DNA of 64,000 nucleotides from Neoroseomonas oryzicola (GCF_012163135.1 NZ_JAAVUP010000001.1:434001-498000), one strand, 5' to 3'. Positions 47,748 through 56,875 are shown, numbered from the stretch's first letter. Notes: generated from the letters alone by a model not told the origin. Made by a program: numbers and translations.

Positions 47748-47812
47748 CCCGCTCCACTCCTCAGCCCGCCAGGTGGCGCAGCAATCCGCGCGCCATCATG
47801 GCGGGTCGCCTC

Positions 47813-48643
47813 TCAACACGTCCACAGCCGGGGCAGCGCCGGGGGGCGGCCCAGCACCCTCGCCCGCAGCATCCGGATCGCCTGTCCGAGCCCGTCCCGC
47901 ACCGGGACGGCGCCGCCGAGCCAGCGCAGGATCAGCATCCCGGGCCGCAGGATCGTCGCGGCCATGCCCTCGGCGCGCAGCGCGTCCCGCGCCTCCTCGA
48001 GCGGGGCGCTCGCGAGCAGCACCAGCGTCGCGCAGGCCTCGGCGCCACCGAAGCCGAAGGGGCTGTCGAGCCGGTCGCGCAGCGTCCCGTCCAGCGCCAT
48101 GCCGTCGGCCCAGACCAGACGCCCGTCGCGCCGCAGCCGCCAGGAATCGAGCAGGCTGCCGGCGTGCAGCGCCTCGCCGCGCGCATGGCGGCCGAAGACC
48201 AGCATCTCCGCCATCAGCAGGCGAGCATCGGCGGCGATATCAACGTCGAGCCGCCGGGTCAGCCGGGCGCCGTCGAACAGGATCGTCTCCTGCGGGATCC
48301 ATTCGAGGGTCGCACCGGTCTCGACCTCGAGCCGCGCCGCGACGCGCGTCTCGGCGCCGAGGCTGCGGTAGATCTTCTCGGCCGCGGGGGTGGAGACGCA
48401 CGCCTCTGCGCCGGGGCCAAGGGCGATCCCGACCTCCACGGCATCCCCGCCGGCGAGCCCGCCCGCCGTGTTCACCAATGCGGCGAGCGGCGGCTCGCCC
48501 GGTTCCGGCTCCGGGAACAGGATGCGCATGGGCGAGGCCTGGTGCAGATCCGCAAGCCGCGTCGCGCCACGCGCGACCTCGAAGCGCAGGGAGGCGCCGC
48601 CGCGCGAACGCTGGTGGGACGGCAAGGTGGCGGCGCGAGGCAT
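47813..48643 (-). CDS. ureD: Urease accessory protein UreD
   Basis: A 276-residue protein with the UreD signatures QRSRGGASLRFEVARGATRLADLHQASPMRILFP, TPAAEKIYRS and WIPQETILFDGA (each conserved in the family). UreD scaffolds the UreFG complex on apo-urease and tunnels nickel. The ATG at 48643 starts just before the conserved domain; a TTG at 48679 would add 12 residues. It leads the urease genes, 65 bp before ureA. Confidence 0.94.
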   Translation of the reverse strand: MPRAATLPSHQRSRGGASLRFEVARGATRLADLHQASPMRILFPEPEPGEPPLAALVNTAGGLAGGDAVEVGIALGPGAEACVSTPAAEKIYRSLGAETRVAARLEVETGATLEWIPQETILFDGARLTRRLDVDIAADARLLMAEMLVFGRHARGEALHAGSLLDSWRLRRDGRLVWADGMALDGTLRDRLDSPFGFGGAEACATLVLLASAPLEEARDALRAEGMAATILRPGMLILRWLGGAVPVRDGLGQAIRMLRARVLGRPPALPRLWTC

Positions 48644-48735
48644 GGCGCGCGAGACTGCCACGCCAGGGCCGCAGCGCAACCCGGGCGCAAACGCTCACAT
48701 CGTGGGCATTTCCTGCCCGCCCCGCAGGCAGTTCC

Positions 48736-49869
48736 TCAGGCGTTCGGGCGCAGCATCTGCCGCAGCACCGCGCCGTCCGAGAGCAGGTCGAAGCCTTCGT
48801 TGATCTGGTCGAAGGTGATGTGGCTGGTCTTCAGCTTGTCCACCGGCAGCTTGCCGCGGCGGTAGAGGCCGAGCAGGCGCGGCAGGTCGCGTTCCGGCAC
48901 GCAGGACCCCATGTAGGACCCACGGATCGAACGTTCCTCGCTGACCAGCGAGGCGTGCAGGTAGGAAACCTCGGCGCGGATGTTCGGCAGGCCGGCGCTG
49001 ATGGTCTCGCCGCCGCGCGCGGTGATGGCGAGCGCAAGCTGCATCGCCGGGATCGAGCCCGCCGTCTCCACCACCTTGTCGACGCCGCCATCCGTCGCAT
49101 CACGCACCGCCGCAGCGCAATCGTCATTGCCGGCGAGGAAGACGTCCGTCGCGCCCCACTGCTTCGCCATCTCGAGCTTCTTCGGATTGGTGTCGATGGC
49201 GATGATACGTTCGGCCCCGGCCGCGACGGCCCCGAACAGCGCATTCATGCCAACGCCGCCGAGGCCGATGATGGCGACTTCCTCGCCTGCCTTGATGCCG
49301 GCCGTGTTCAGCACCGCCCCCGCGCCGGTCATGACAGCGCAGCCGAAGATCGCGGCGTCGTCGAGCGGGATGTCCTTTTCGATCTTCACGCAGGATCGCC
49401 GCGCGACCACGGCGAACTGCGCATAGAGCGACAGGCCGGAATTGTGGTTGATCGGCGTGCCGTCCAGCCGCTTCAGCCGCTTCGTCCCGGTCGGCAACTG
49501 TCCCGCGGCACGCGCCGCATTGCCGGTCGGGCAGATGTTTGGCCGGCCGCGCACGCAATACCGGCAGTTCCCGCAGGATGGCGCGAAGACGGTGATGACA
49601 TGGTCGCCTGGCTTGAGGTCGCTGATCCCCGGCCCGACCTCGCGCACGATGCCCGCACCTTCATGGCCGATGACGATCGGCAGGGGGCGCGGACGCTGAT
49701 TCTCGATGGTCGAGAGATCGGAATGGCAGAGCCCCGCAGCGGCGACTTCGATCAGCAATTCACCGGGGCCCGGCGGATCGAGCTCGACCTCCTCCACGAC
49801 CATCGGGCGCGTTTCGGCATAGGGGCGCGGGAGGCCCTGCTGATAAAGGACGGCCGCCTTGATGCGCAT
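48736..49869 (-). CDS. Zinc-dependent alcohol dehydrogenase (class III/benzyl-alcohol-like branch)
   Basis: A 377-residue medium-chain dehydrogenase. Catalytic zinc ligands are in GLCHSDLS, GHEGAG and the later FGCAVMTGAG. Structural-zinc cysteines are in CGNCRYCVRGRPNIC. The cofactor loop is IIGLGGVGMNALFGA. It fits the group that includes NDMA-dependent and aryl alcohol dehydrogenases; the substrate is not assignable. It lies between an aminotransferase gene and ureD on the same strand, with 92 bp to ureD, so urease may be served by a separate promoter. Confidence 0.88.
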   Translation of the reverse strand: MRIKAAVLYQQGLPRPYAETRPMVVEEVELDPPGPGELLIEVAAAGLCHSDLSTIENQRPRPLPIVIGHEGAGIVREVGPGISDLKPGDHVITVFAPSCGNCRYCVRGRPNICPTGNAARAAGQLPTGTKRLKRLDGTPINHNSGLSLYAQFAVVARRSCVKIEKDIPLDDAAIFGCAVMTGAGAVLNTAGIKAGEEVAIIGLGGVGMNALFGAVAAGAERIIAIDTNPKKLEMAKQWGATDVFLAGNDDCAAAVRDATDGGVDKVVETAGSIPAMQLALAITARGGETISAGLPNIRAEVSYLHASLVSEERSIRGSYMGSCVPERDLPRLLGLYRRGKLPVDKLKTSHITFDQINEGFDLLSDGAVLRQMLRPNA

Positions 49870-49923
49870 GCCCGCGTTTCCTCCATTGGACGAAGGCCAG
49901 GGGACCGCGCGGGCGGCAGGCCG

Positions 49924-51036
49924 TCAAGCCGGGGCGGCCCGCCACTCCGCGATCAGGGCATCGGTCGCGCGATCCATGTCGGCGCTGCCGTTGTAGCCGT
50001 GGAAGGAGACGCGGACGCGCCCGCGGCCATTCCAGGCGAAGACACCGCGGCGCTCCATGCCGGCGACAATCGCGGCGGCATGGGGCGATTGCACGCAGAC
50101 GCTCGCGCCATGGCGCCGCGGATCAACCGGCGTGGTGGAAGGGATGCCCGCTTCGGCCAGCCGCGCGAGCATCGCCGTCGTCAGCCCCTTCACGTGCCGC
50201 TCGATCGCCGGCGCGCCGAAACCCGCCAGGTAGTCGAGCGCGCCGTCCAGCACGTAGAGCCCGACATGCGAAGGATTGCCCCGCGTGAAGCGCGCGGCGT
50301 CCGGCAGCAGGTCAGGCCGCCGCGACCAGTCGGGCCGCCCCATGGACGCGATGGAATGCCAGCCCGCAGTGCCCGGCGCCCAGCCCGGTTGTCGCGCACG
50401 GTTCCAATAGGCGATGGCGGTGCCGGTGCAGCCCAGCACCCATTTGTAGGTGGCGGAGAAGCCGAAATCAGCGACGTCGGCCTCGATCGGCATCCAGCCC
50501 GCGCCCTGGGTGAAGTCGACCACCAGCAGCGCGCCGGCCTTGTCCGCCGCCGCCCGGAGCGCGACCAGGTCGTAGCGCGCCGCGGTCAGGAAGGACACGG
50601 CGCTGACCGCGATCATACGCGTGCGCGGCGTCACCGCCGCCGCGACGGCCGCGGGGTCCAGCATCGGCGCGAAGCGCAGCGTCACGCCCTTCTGTGCCAG
50701 CGGCGCGGCGACGGAAGGATATTCGTCCGGATCGACCAGGACCTCGTCGCCAGCCCGCCAGTCGAGGCTCTCCACCACCATGGAGACGCCCTCGGCGACC
50801 GAGGAGACGAAGCCGATATCGCCCGGCGCGACGGCAAACAGCCGCGCGGCCTTCTCCCGCGCAGCCTCCATCCTCGCCTCCTGCCGCGTTCGGCCGGGCG
50901 GACCGGCCGACTTGTCCTCGGCATAGGCCGCGAAGGCCGCGTCGTGACGACGCAGGAAGGGTGTCTCGCCGGCGGCGCAGACATGCACGACGCCCGGCGG
51001 GATGCGGAAATCAGCGGGGTCGAAGAGCGGTTCCAT
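49924..51036 (-). CDS. Class V aminotransferase (kynureninase/NifS-like fold)
   Basis: A 370-residue PLP enzyme. The active Lys lies in FSATYKWVLGCTG, the phosphate-binding loop is near VSSVAEGVSMVVE, and VVDFTQGAGW carries the cofactor-contacting Asp. The fold matches the class V family that includes kynureninase, isopenicillin epimerases and cysteine desulfurases. The start shares a base with the DUF1028 stop (TGATG). Coupling to a DUF1028 hydrolase suggests joint action on a nitrogen compound, but the reaction is unknown. Confidence 0.86.
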   Translation of the reverse strand: MEPLFDPADFRIPPGVVHVCAAGETPFLRRHDAAFAAYAEDKSAGPPGRTRQEARMEAAREKAARLFAVAPGDIGFVSSVAEGVSMVVESLDWRAGDEVLVDPDEYPSVAAPLAQKGVTLRFAPMLDPAAVAAAVTPRTRMIAVSAVSFLTAARYDLVALRAAADKAGALLVVDFTQGAGWMPIEADVADFGFSATYKWVLGCTGTAIAYWNRARQPGWAPGTAGWHSIASMGRPDWSRRPDLLPDAARFTRGNPSHVGLYVLDGALDYLAGFGAPAIERHVKGLTTAMLARLAEAGIPSTTPVDPRRHGASVCVQSPHAAAIVAGMERRGVFAWNGRGRVRVSFHGYNGSADMDRATDALIAEWRAAPA

Positions 51037-51692
51037 CAGATGATCGGCGCGTCTTCGGGGTCGATGGCGCGCTTCAAGAAGCCATCCGCGAGCGGCGCAT
51101 ATTCCTCCCACAGCCGCCGCAGCGCAGGGATGGGGCCGACGGCCTTGTCGATGCGCAGGTCGACATAGGGAAAGACCTCACGGTCCACGACCATCAGGCT
51201 CGCCGAGGTCACTTCGCCATGCTCCCCGCCGGCGGCCTCGCCCGCTTCCAGCGCGCGGACCAGACGCTCGGCGAGCGGCCGCTCGGCGCTCGCGAGGAAG
51301 GCATCCGTCATGGCATGCGCGACGCGCTCATTCGCCAGGATGTTCCCCAGCGCCACCACGTCCTTGCCATGGCAGACGCTGCGCGCCGGCTTCACGCGCG
51401 CCCCGTCGAAATGCGCCGTCCGGCCCTGGCGGTCCATCACCGCGATCTGCCGCCAGCGATGATCCGGCGTCGAGGCGACGATCGCCGCCAGCGCCTCCTC
51501 CGCCGAACAGCCCGACCGCAGCAGGTCGAGCCCCCGCGGCCCGAGCCGCGGATCGGTCCGGTGCTGCGTCAGCACGCCACCGACGCCCGCCGCCAGGAAG
51601 GGCACCCGCGTCCCGACCGCGATGGAGGAGGTCGTCACCGCCGCGCCGAACTGCCCCGTCCGCGCGCATCGTCCGAGTAGCGAGAAGGTCAT
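51036..51692 (-). CDS. DUF1028 protein (putative Ntn-hydrolase-like)
   Basis: A 218-residue protein of the DUF1028 family. It starts with the family pattern MTFSLLGRCARTGQFGAAVTTSS (split here at GQFG) and continues with GVGGVLTQHRTDPRLGPRGLDLL and GNILANERV. The fold is thought to be related to N-terminal nucleophile hydrolases after exposure of an internal residue, but no reaction is established. It is divergent from an orphan ABC binding-protein gene (121-bp spacer) and coupled to the aminotransferase gene. DUF1028 genes often neighbour peptide transport and amino-acid genes. Confidence 0.85.
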   Translation of the reverse strand: MTFSLLGRCARTGQFGAAVTTSSIAVGTRVPFLAAGVGGVLTQHRTDPRLGPRGLDLLRSGCSAEEALAAIVASTPDHRWRQIAVMDRQGRTAHFDGARVKPARSVCHGKDVVALGNILANERVAHAMTDAFLASAERPLAERLVRALEAGEAAGGEHGEVTSASLMVVDREVFPYVDLRIDKAVGPIPALRRLWEEYAPLADGFLKRAIDPEDAPII

Positions 51693-51813
51693 GCCCGAAC
51701 CCTGCTTCCAAGGCCCGCATTCAAGGCTGCGCGTCGCGGCACGTCCAGGCCATGCCTTGGAGAGCGCGGGCCGGGCTGCCATGATGCCGCCGCTCGCGTC
51801 ATGGGAGGCTTCG

Positions 51814-53400
51814 ATGTCCAGGTTCCGCAACGCCCTGATGGCGGCAGCCCTCGCGCTGCTCGGCCTCGGGGGCGCCGCCATGGCGCAGACCGCGCCCTCG
51901 GGCACGCTGCGCATCGTCATGGTCGGGCCGCTGCCGAGCCTCGATCCGGTCGTCTCGACCTCCGCGATCATCCGCAACCACGGCTTCATGGTCTACGATC
52001 AGCTCTTCGGCCTCGACAGCCAGGGCGTCGCACGGCCGCAGATGGTCGACCGGCACGAGGTCTCTGCCGATGGCATGATCCACCGCTTCACCCTGCGCGA
52101 CGGCCTCGCCTTCCATGACGGGCAGCCGGTGCGCGCGGCCGATGCGGTGGCCTCGATCCGCCGCTGGGGCGAGCGCGACATCGCCGGCCGCGCCCTGATG
52201 GCCGCGACCGCGGCGCTGGAGGTGGTGGACGACAAGACCTTCACCCTGCGCCTGTCCAAGCCCTTCGGCCTGGTGACGGAAGCCCTCGCACGGTCGACCG
52301 CCAGCGCGCTGTTCATCATGCCGGAACGCATCGCGCGCACGCCGGCCAATACCGCGATCACCGACGCGACCGGCTCGGGCCCCTTCATGTTCCGCGCCCA
52401 GGAGTTCATGCCCGGCGAGCGCGCGGTCTATGTCCGCAATCCCGCCTACCGCCCGCGCAGCGAGCCCTCGGACGGCCTCGCCGGCGGCAAGGTGGTGAGC
52501 CTCGATCGCATCGAATGGCTCGGCATCTCCGACCCCGCGACGGCCGCGGCCGCGCTGCAGTCCGGCGAGATCGACTTCCTCGAGACGCCGACGCCGGACG
52601 TGCTGCCGCTGCTCGCGCGCAACCGTAACGTCCGCACTTTTGCGCAGAACCCGATCGGCTCGATGGTCTGGCTACGGCCGAACCACCACATCCCGCCCTT
52701 CAACAACCCCGCGGCCCGGCAGGCGCTGCTGTTCATGGTGAACCAGCAGGAGAACCTGCAGGCGATCGGCGTCCCGCCGGCCGAGCAGGTGCCCTACTGC
52801 CCGGCCTATTTCCTCTGCGGCACGCCGCTCGAAAGCGCGGCCGGCGCACAGGGGCTCCGCGCCGTCGACCTCGACCGGGCCCGGGCCCTGCTGCGCGAGG
52901 GCGGCTACAACGGGGAACGCGTGGTGTTCCTGAATGCCGGCGACTGGGCCGCGAACAACGCCGTGGTGCTGACCATGGCCGAGAACATGCGTCGCGCCGG
53001 GATGAATATCGACGTCGTCACCACCGACTGGGCCACCGTCACCCAGCGCCGCAACCGGCGCGAACCGATCGACCAGGGCGGGTGGAACCTGTTCGTCACC
53101 ATCGCGAACGTGCTCGACGCGCAGAACCCGCTGGTGAACGTCTACCTCGCGGCGTCCTGCGACACCGCCCCGGCGGGCTGGCCCTGCGACGCGGAGCTCG
53201 AGCGGCTGCGCGCATCCTGGTGGGAGGAGAGCGATCCGGCGAAGCGCCGGCAGATCCTCGACCAGGTGCAGGCCCGCGCCTTTCAGGTCCTGCCCTACGT
53301 CAATGCCGGGCAGTACCGGACGCTCGCGGCCTATCGCGCGAATGTCGAAGGGCTGCGCCCGACCATCATCCCGGTCTTCTGGGGCGTGACCAAGCGATGA
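51814..53400 (+). CDS. Peptide/nickel-type ABC substrate-binding protein (family 5)
   Basis: A 528-residue periplasmic receptor with a Sec signal (cleavage near Ala-Met-Ala at 23) and the family 5 fold. Typical elements are SLDPVVSTSAI, RFTLRDGLAFHDGQPVRAADAV, the hinge TGSGPFMFRAQEFMPGERAVYVRNP and a late ALLREGGYNGERV. The ATG follows GGGAGG. No cognate permease or ATPase genes follow, so it is an orphan receptor here. Its stop overlaps the start of a CnbZ-like gene (ATGA), which suggests that its ligand is the substrate of that enzyme. Confidence 0.9.
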   Translation: MSRFRNALMAAALALLGLGGAAMAQTAPSGTLRIVMVGPLPSLDPVVSTSAIIRNHGFMVYDQLFGLDSQGVARPQMVDRHEVSADGMIHRFTLRDGLAFHDGQPVRAADAVASIRRWGERDIAGRALMAATAALEVVDDKTFTLRLSKPFGLVTEALARSTASALFIMPERIARTPANTAITDATGSGPFMFRAQEFMPGERAVYVRNPAYRPRSEPSDGLAGGKVVSLDRIEWLGISDPATAAAALQSGEIDFLETPTPDVLPLLARNRNVRTFAQNPIGSMVWLRPNHHIPPFNNPAARQALLFMVNQQENLQAIGVPPAEQVPYCPAYFLCGTPLESAAGAQGLRAVDLDRARALLREGGYNGERVVFLNAGDWAANNAVVLTMAENMRRAGMNIDVVTTDWATVTQRRNRREPIDQGGWNLFVTIANVLDAQNPLVNVYLAASCDTAPAGWPCDAELERLRASWWEESDPAKRRQILDQVQARAFQVLPYVNAGQYRTLAAYRANVEGLRPTIIPVFWGVTKR

Positions 53401-54149
53401 GCACCATCGCGATCGAGGAGGCCGGATACCGCTTCATCCCCGCGGTGATGCAGTATTCGGCCGGCGTCGCGGCGCTGCCCGGCTTCCGGCTGGAGCGCGT
53501 CCGCTTCGCCGAACCCGTGCCGATGGCCGAGGGGTGGCGGCGCATCGCGGCCTATCTCGGCTCGATCGGCCGGCCGCTGACCGCCTTCGCAGCCTGCGAG
53601 TTGCGTTCCCCTGCCCCGTTCAGCGAGTCCGGATTCGCCGCCTTCAACCGCGGCTATGCGGAGGTGCTCGGCGAATGGGGCGTGCTGCGGGCGGGGCACA
53701 ACCCGGTCGCCCGCAGCAATGTCTGCCCGCGCGTCACCCCGCCCGCGACGCCATCCTTCCACGCCTTCGCCTTCACCGTGCCGGCGGATGGGGCGCCGCC
53801 CTCCTTCGTCGTTGCGGGCAGCGGGGAATCCATCGAGGGCAAGGCGACCTATCGCGAGAGCACCGTCGCCTATGGCGATACCTCGCCGGCCGGGATGCTG
53901 CAGAAGGGCCGCTACGTCCTGGGCGAGATGGAACGCCGCATGGGGCTGCTCGGCTTCGGCTGGCCGGATACGACCGGGGTGCAGGTCTACACCGTCTACC
54001 CCCTGCCGCCGGCGCTGACCGAGGAGATCGTCACCCGCGGCGCCGCCCGCCACGGCCTGACCTGGCAGGACTGCCGCCCGCCGGTCGAGGGCCTGGACTA
54101 CGAGATGGACTGCCGCGGGGTTGCGATGGAGCGCGTGCTGCCGGCCTAG
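53397..54149 (+). CDS. CnbZ-family (2-amino-5-chloromuconate deaminase-like) protein
   Basis: A 250-residue protein. The start (EAGYRFIPAVMQYSAGVAALPGF), CELRSPAPFSESGF, NPVARSNVCP, and the ending DYEMDCRGV are what I recall from proteins annotated as the CnbZ deaminase family, which resemble two RidA-like halves. The namesake removes ammonia from an aminomuconate; here the substrate is unknown. It is translationally coupled to an ABC binding protein. The family call rests on remembered sequence patterns and should be treated as moderate. Confidence 0.65.
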   Translation: MSTIAIEEAGYRFIPAVMQYSAGVAALPGFRLERVRFAEPVPMAEGWRRIAAYLGSIGRPLTAFAACELRSPAPFSESGFAAFNRGYAEVLGEWGVLRAGHNPVARSNVCPRVTPPATPSFHAFAFTVPADGAPPSFVVAGSGESIEGKATYRESTVAYGDTSPAGMLQKGRYVLGEMERRMGLLGFGWPDTTGVQVYTVYPLPPALTEEIVTRGAARHGLTWQDCRPPVEGLDYEMDCRGVAMERVLPA

Positions 54150-54253
54150 AGCCGTTTCCGTTCGCCTTGGCTCACGGCAACGCCTCCAGGCTTTCGTTTT
54201 CACGAGCATCTTCACCCGATCAGGTGGGTCCACCTGATCGGGATCTGCTCTAG
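54146..54253. repeat. 108-bp palindromic element spanning the stops of two convergent genes
   Basis: CTAGAGC (54146-54152) and GCTCTAG (54247-54253) form 7-bp terminal inverted repeats. Both flanking genes end with the TAG inside these repeats. Inside is a perfect 13-bp-stem hairpin (54215-54242). It looks like a small non-coding repeat, perhaps acting as a two-way transcription terminator. Confidence 0.5.
54215..54242. terminator. 13-bp-stem hairpin between convergent genes
   Basis: CCCGATCAGGTGG, GT, CCACCTGATCGGG is a perfect stem with a 2-nt centre, set between two convergent stop codons. It may stop transcription from both sides; no T-tract is present. Confidence 0.5.
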
Positions 54254-55068
54254 CCGCCGAACTGCGCGTCGAGGAAGCGCTCGACCGCAGGCCAGACGCC
54301 CTCCTGCGAATGCTCGACGCCGGGGACGCGGTCGAGCGTTGTCGCGCAGCCGGCCGCGCGAAGGCTGGCTTGCAGCGCCTCGATCCGCGCGACGCGGGTC
54401 GGGCCGGCGTGCTCCGCGCCGCGGACCCAGAGCGGATGGCCTTCGGGGACGCGCAGCACGTCGGTCTCGAGGTCGTCGGCGCCGACGACGAGATGGACCG
54501 CGACCCGGCGCATCGCATCGAGGTCGGGCGGATGGCCGAAGATCGCCACAAAGTCCTGCGTGCCGGCCCACCAGGGCAGCGCCTCGTCCAGCAGCGTGAC
54601 GTAGCCCGGCGCCCCGATGGACACGGCCGACAGCCGATGCGGCTGCAGCATCAGGAAGCGCAGCGCGAACTGCCCGCCGCCGGAAAAGCCCGTCAGCATG
54701 AAGCGATCCGTCGCCAGCGGCAGGCGCACCGCCGCATCCGCGACCATGGCGAGCAGCGCCTGGTCGTAGCGCAGCCCCCGGAACAGGCCGAACTTGTAGC
54801 CGGGCTCGTCATCGGGCGCGGTGCTGCCGATCGGGAACAGCGGCGCCAGCAGCACGGCACGGTGGCGGTCGCAGAATGGCGCCATGAGATCCCGCAGCGC
54901 CTCGGGGCGCCGGTCGCTGCCATGCACGGCGACGATCAGCGGCGCGGGATCCGGCCCCAGCCCAGGCGGGACATAAAGGCAGTAGGGAAAGCGCGGCTCG
55001 GCGGCGCAGGCGAAGAAGGGCGTGCGTCCCTCCATCGCCGGCCGCCAGCCGGGCATCGCGCCGCTCAT
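54250..55068 (-). CDS. Alpha/beta hydrolase (PHB depolymerase/feruloyl esterase-like)
   Basis: A 272-residue serine hydrolase. The oxyanion strand is PLIVAVHGSDR, the nucleophile Ser lies in GFSGGGQFA, an acid is likely in VVGADDLETD, and the His in GVEHSQEGVW. There is no signal peptide. It resembles esterases of the PHB-depolymerase branch. Its ATG overlaps the stop of the amidinotransferase-like gene (ATGA) and it is the last gene of the transporter operon, so it may cleave an ester or amide of the imported compound. Confidence 0.82.
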   Translation of the reverse strand: MSGAMPGWRPAMEGRTPFFACAAEPRFPYCLYVPPGLGPDPAPLIVAVHGSDRRPEALRDLMAPFCDRHRAVLLAPLFPIGSTAPDDEPGYKFGLFRGLRYDQALLAMVADAAVRLPLATDRFMLTGFSGGGQFALRFLMLQPHRLSAVSIGAPGYVTLLDEALPWWAGTQDFVAIFGHPPDLDAMRRVAVHLVVGADDLETDVLRVPEGHPLWVRGAEHAGPTRVARIEALQASLRAAGCATTLDRVPGVEHSQEGVWPAVERFLDAQFGG

Positions 55069-56075
55069 ATCGGGTCGCGCACCAGCGGGCTGGTGGAGCA
55101 ATGGATGCCGCCGCCCCCGAGATAGACCTTGTCGTAGGCCACCAGCCGCACGGAGATCCCGGCCTTGTCCAGCGCCTCCTGCGTGCGGGGGCCGACCTGG
55201 TCGCTCATCAGCACGCGGCCGGGCGCGACGGCGAGGCAGTTGATCGCCCAGGACGGATCCTCGTGGTTCAGCGGGATCATGCGGATACCCAGGCGCTTCA
55301 GCTCCTCCATGAAGACGAAGGGCAGCGTCACCGGGTTCACGATGGCGACGTCGTGGTCGATCATCACGAAGGCGCCATCGATATGCAGGCGGTAGCCCGG
55401 GATCTGCACGCGGATCAGGCGCGTGCCCTGAAGGGCCAGCACCTCCTCCATCTGCCGCGCGCCTTCCTCGTTGACGCGGGAGGAAACGCCGATCACCGCG
55501 ACGTCGGGGCGGATATAGGCGAAGGACCCGCCCTCCATCAGCCCGGTGCCGGCGATGGTGCGCAGGATGGGCATGCCGAGGGCGGCGAGCGTCTCGGTCA
55601 CCGGGCGTTCCTCGCCACGGCGGATGCGCGGGCCCATGCGGGTGACGACGGCGCCGCCATCGATCGCGATGCAGGAATCGCGCGTGTAGACCGACTTGTG
55701 CCGGCCGGGTGCCGCGCGGTTCAGCATCACGACGTCCACGCCTTCCTCCCGAAGTGCGGCGGCCAGCGCGTCGTGCTGCGCCAACTGCTCGGCCAGCGGC
55801 GGGATGACCTCGCCCCGCCAATAGGCCCCGGTCTTCGGGTCGCCATAGGCGCCGAGTTCCGGGATCAGCGGCAGGCCGTCGAGGACCTTCATCTCCTCTC
55901 CCGGACGATGCATCAGCACGACGCGCAGCCGGCCGATGTCGGAATTGCAGCCCCAGCGGCGGCCCCAGCCGAACTCTTGCTCGGCGGGGCTGTTGAAGGC
56001 GGGCTCGGCTTCCGAATGGAACCGCTCGATCAGCATGTTGTAGCGGTGGTCGAACTCGCTCATCGCGCGTGACAT
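55065..56075 (-). CDS. Arginine deiminase/amidinotransferase-family hydrolase (DDAH-like)
   Basis: A 336-residue guanidine-modifying enzyme fold. Catalytic elements are visible: YTRDSC (Asp), LMEGGSF (Glu-Gly-Gly), RLHIDGAF (His) and the nucleophilic Cys in GGGIHCSTSPL near the C terminus. Members hydrolyse or transfer amidino groups of arginine, methylarginine or agmatine-like substrates. The setting inside a polyamine-type transporter operon suggests a guanidino compound as nutrient. Start ATG 56075 follows AAGGA; ATG 56063 is an alternative. Confidence 0.87.
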   Translation of the reverse strand: MSRAMSEFDHRYNMLIERFHSEAEPAFNSPAEQEFGWGRRWGCNSDIGRLRVVLMHRPGEEMKVLDGLPLIPELGAYGDPKTGAYWRGEVIPPLAEQLAQHDALAAALREEGVDVVMLNRAAPGRHKSVYTRDSCIAIDGGAVVTRMGPRIRRGEERPVTETLAALGMPILRTIAGTGLMEGGSFAYIRPDVAVIGVSSRVNEEGARQMEEVLALQGTRLIRVQIPGYRLHIDGAFVMIDHDVAIVNPVTLPFVFMEELKRLGIRMIPLNHEDPSWAINCLAVAPGRVLMSDQVGPRTQEALDKAGISVRLVAYDKVYLGGGGIHCSTSPLVRDPI

Positions 56076-56082
56076 GGCGTTC

Positions 56083-56871
56083 TTATCCTTCGTTGCGCCG
56101 CCGCAGGGCGCGGTCGGCGAGCAGCAGCAGCAGTGTGAACAGGATCAGCAGCACCGCGACGGCGGCCATGGCGGGATCGAGGTTCTCATTGATCCCGTCC
56201 CAGATCCGGCGCGGCAGGGTGAACACGTCGCGCGAGGCGATGAACAGCACCATCACAAGCTCATCCCAGGAATGGATGAATGCGAAGATGGCGCCCGAGA
56301 AGATCCCCGGTGCGATGCGCGGCAGGATCACCCAGCGCAAGGTCTGCGACAGCGACGCCCCCATGCCTCGCGCCGCCTGCTCGAGCCGCGGGTCGAAGGC
56401 GGCGAGCGCGGTGGAGACGGTGATCACCACATACGGGATCCCCGTCACCCCATGCGCGATCACCACGCCCAGGAAGCGGTCCAGCAGCCCGAGCGGCCCG
56501 AAGTATCGGTACAGCCCGATCGCGTAGACGATGGAGGGGATGATCAGCGGCAGCAGCATCATCACGCGCACGAGTTCGGTCGCGCGGCGCGAGATGCGCC
56601 AGCAGCCGATGGCGCAGAGCGTCCCCGCCGTCACCGACAGGATCGTCGCCGCCACCGCGATGGTGAAGGACTGCCAGATGGAGCCAAGCCATTCCGGCGA
56701 GGACAACACCGTCGCGAAATGGCGGAAGGAGATCCCGTCCTGCGGCAGGGAGAGGTAGCGCTGGTCCGTCAGCGCCACCGGCACGACGATCAGGATCGGC
56801 AGCACCAGGTAGAAGGCCGTGGCCCAGGCCAGGCTGCGGCTGGCGGCGCCGGGGCTGTAGATGCCGTCCAT
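56083..56871 (-). CDS. ABC transporter permease (PotC-type)
   Basis: A 262-residue inner-membrane permease with about six helices. The cytoplasmic EAA-type loop (ASLSQTLRWVILPRIAPGIFSG) contacts the ATPase. It matches the second permease of spermidine/putrescine and thiamine-type importers. It follows the PotB-like permease by 4 bp and precedes the amidinotransferase-like gene by 7 bp. Confidence 0.92.
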   Translation of the reverse strand: MDGIYSPGAASRSLAWATAFYLVLPILIVVPVALTDQRYLSLPQDGISFRHFATVLSSPEWLGSIWQSFTIAVAATILSVTAGTLCAIGCWRISRRATELVRVMMLLPLIIPSIVYAIGLYRYFGPLGLLDRFLGVVIAHGVTGIPYVVITVSTALAAFDPRLEQAARGMGASLSQTLRWVILPRIAPGIFSGAIFAFIHSWDELVMVLFIASRDVFTLPRRIWDGINENLDPAMAAVAVLLILFTLLLLLADRALRRRNEG

Positions 56872-56875
56872 CGGA

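Noticed and set aside
47771-47809. A 12-codon frame starting ATGATGGCGCGC on the minus strand between ureD and ureA, as a leader peptide.
   Set aside because: No runs of regulatory codons and no attenuator-like pair of hairpins are visible; frames this short are common by chance.
51707-51761. Inverted repeat TCCAAGGC...GCCTTGGA with a 39-bp spacer in the DUF1028/receptor divergent region.
   Set aside because: Arms are only 8 bp and the spacer is long, which is expected by chance in GC-rich DNA; no second copy was seen.
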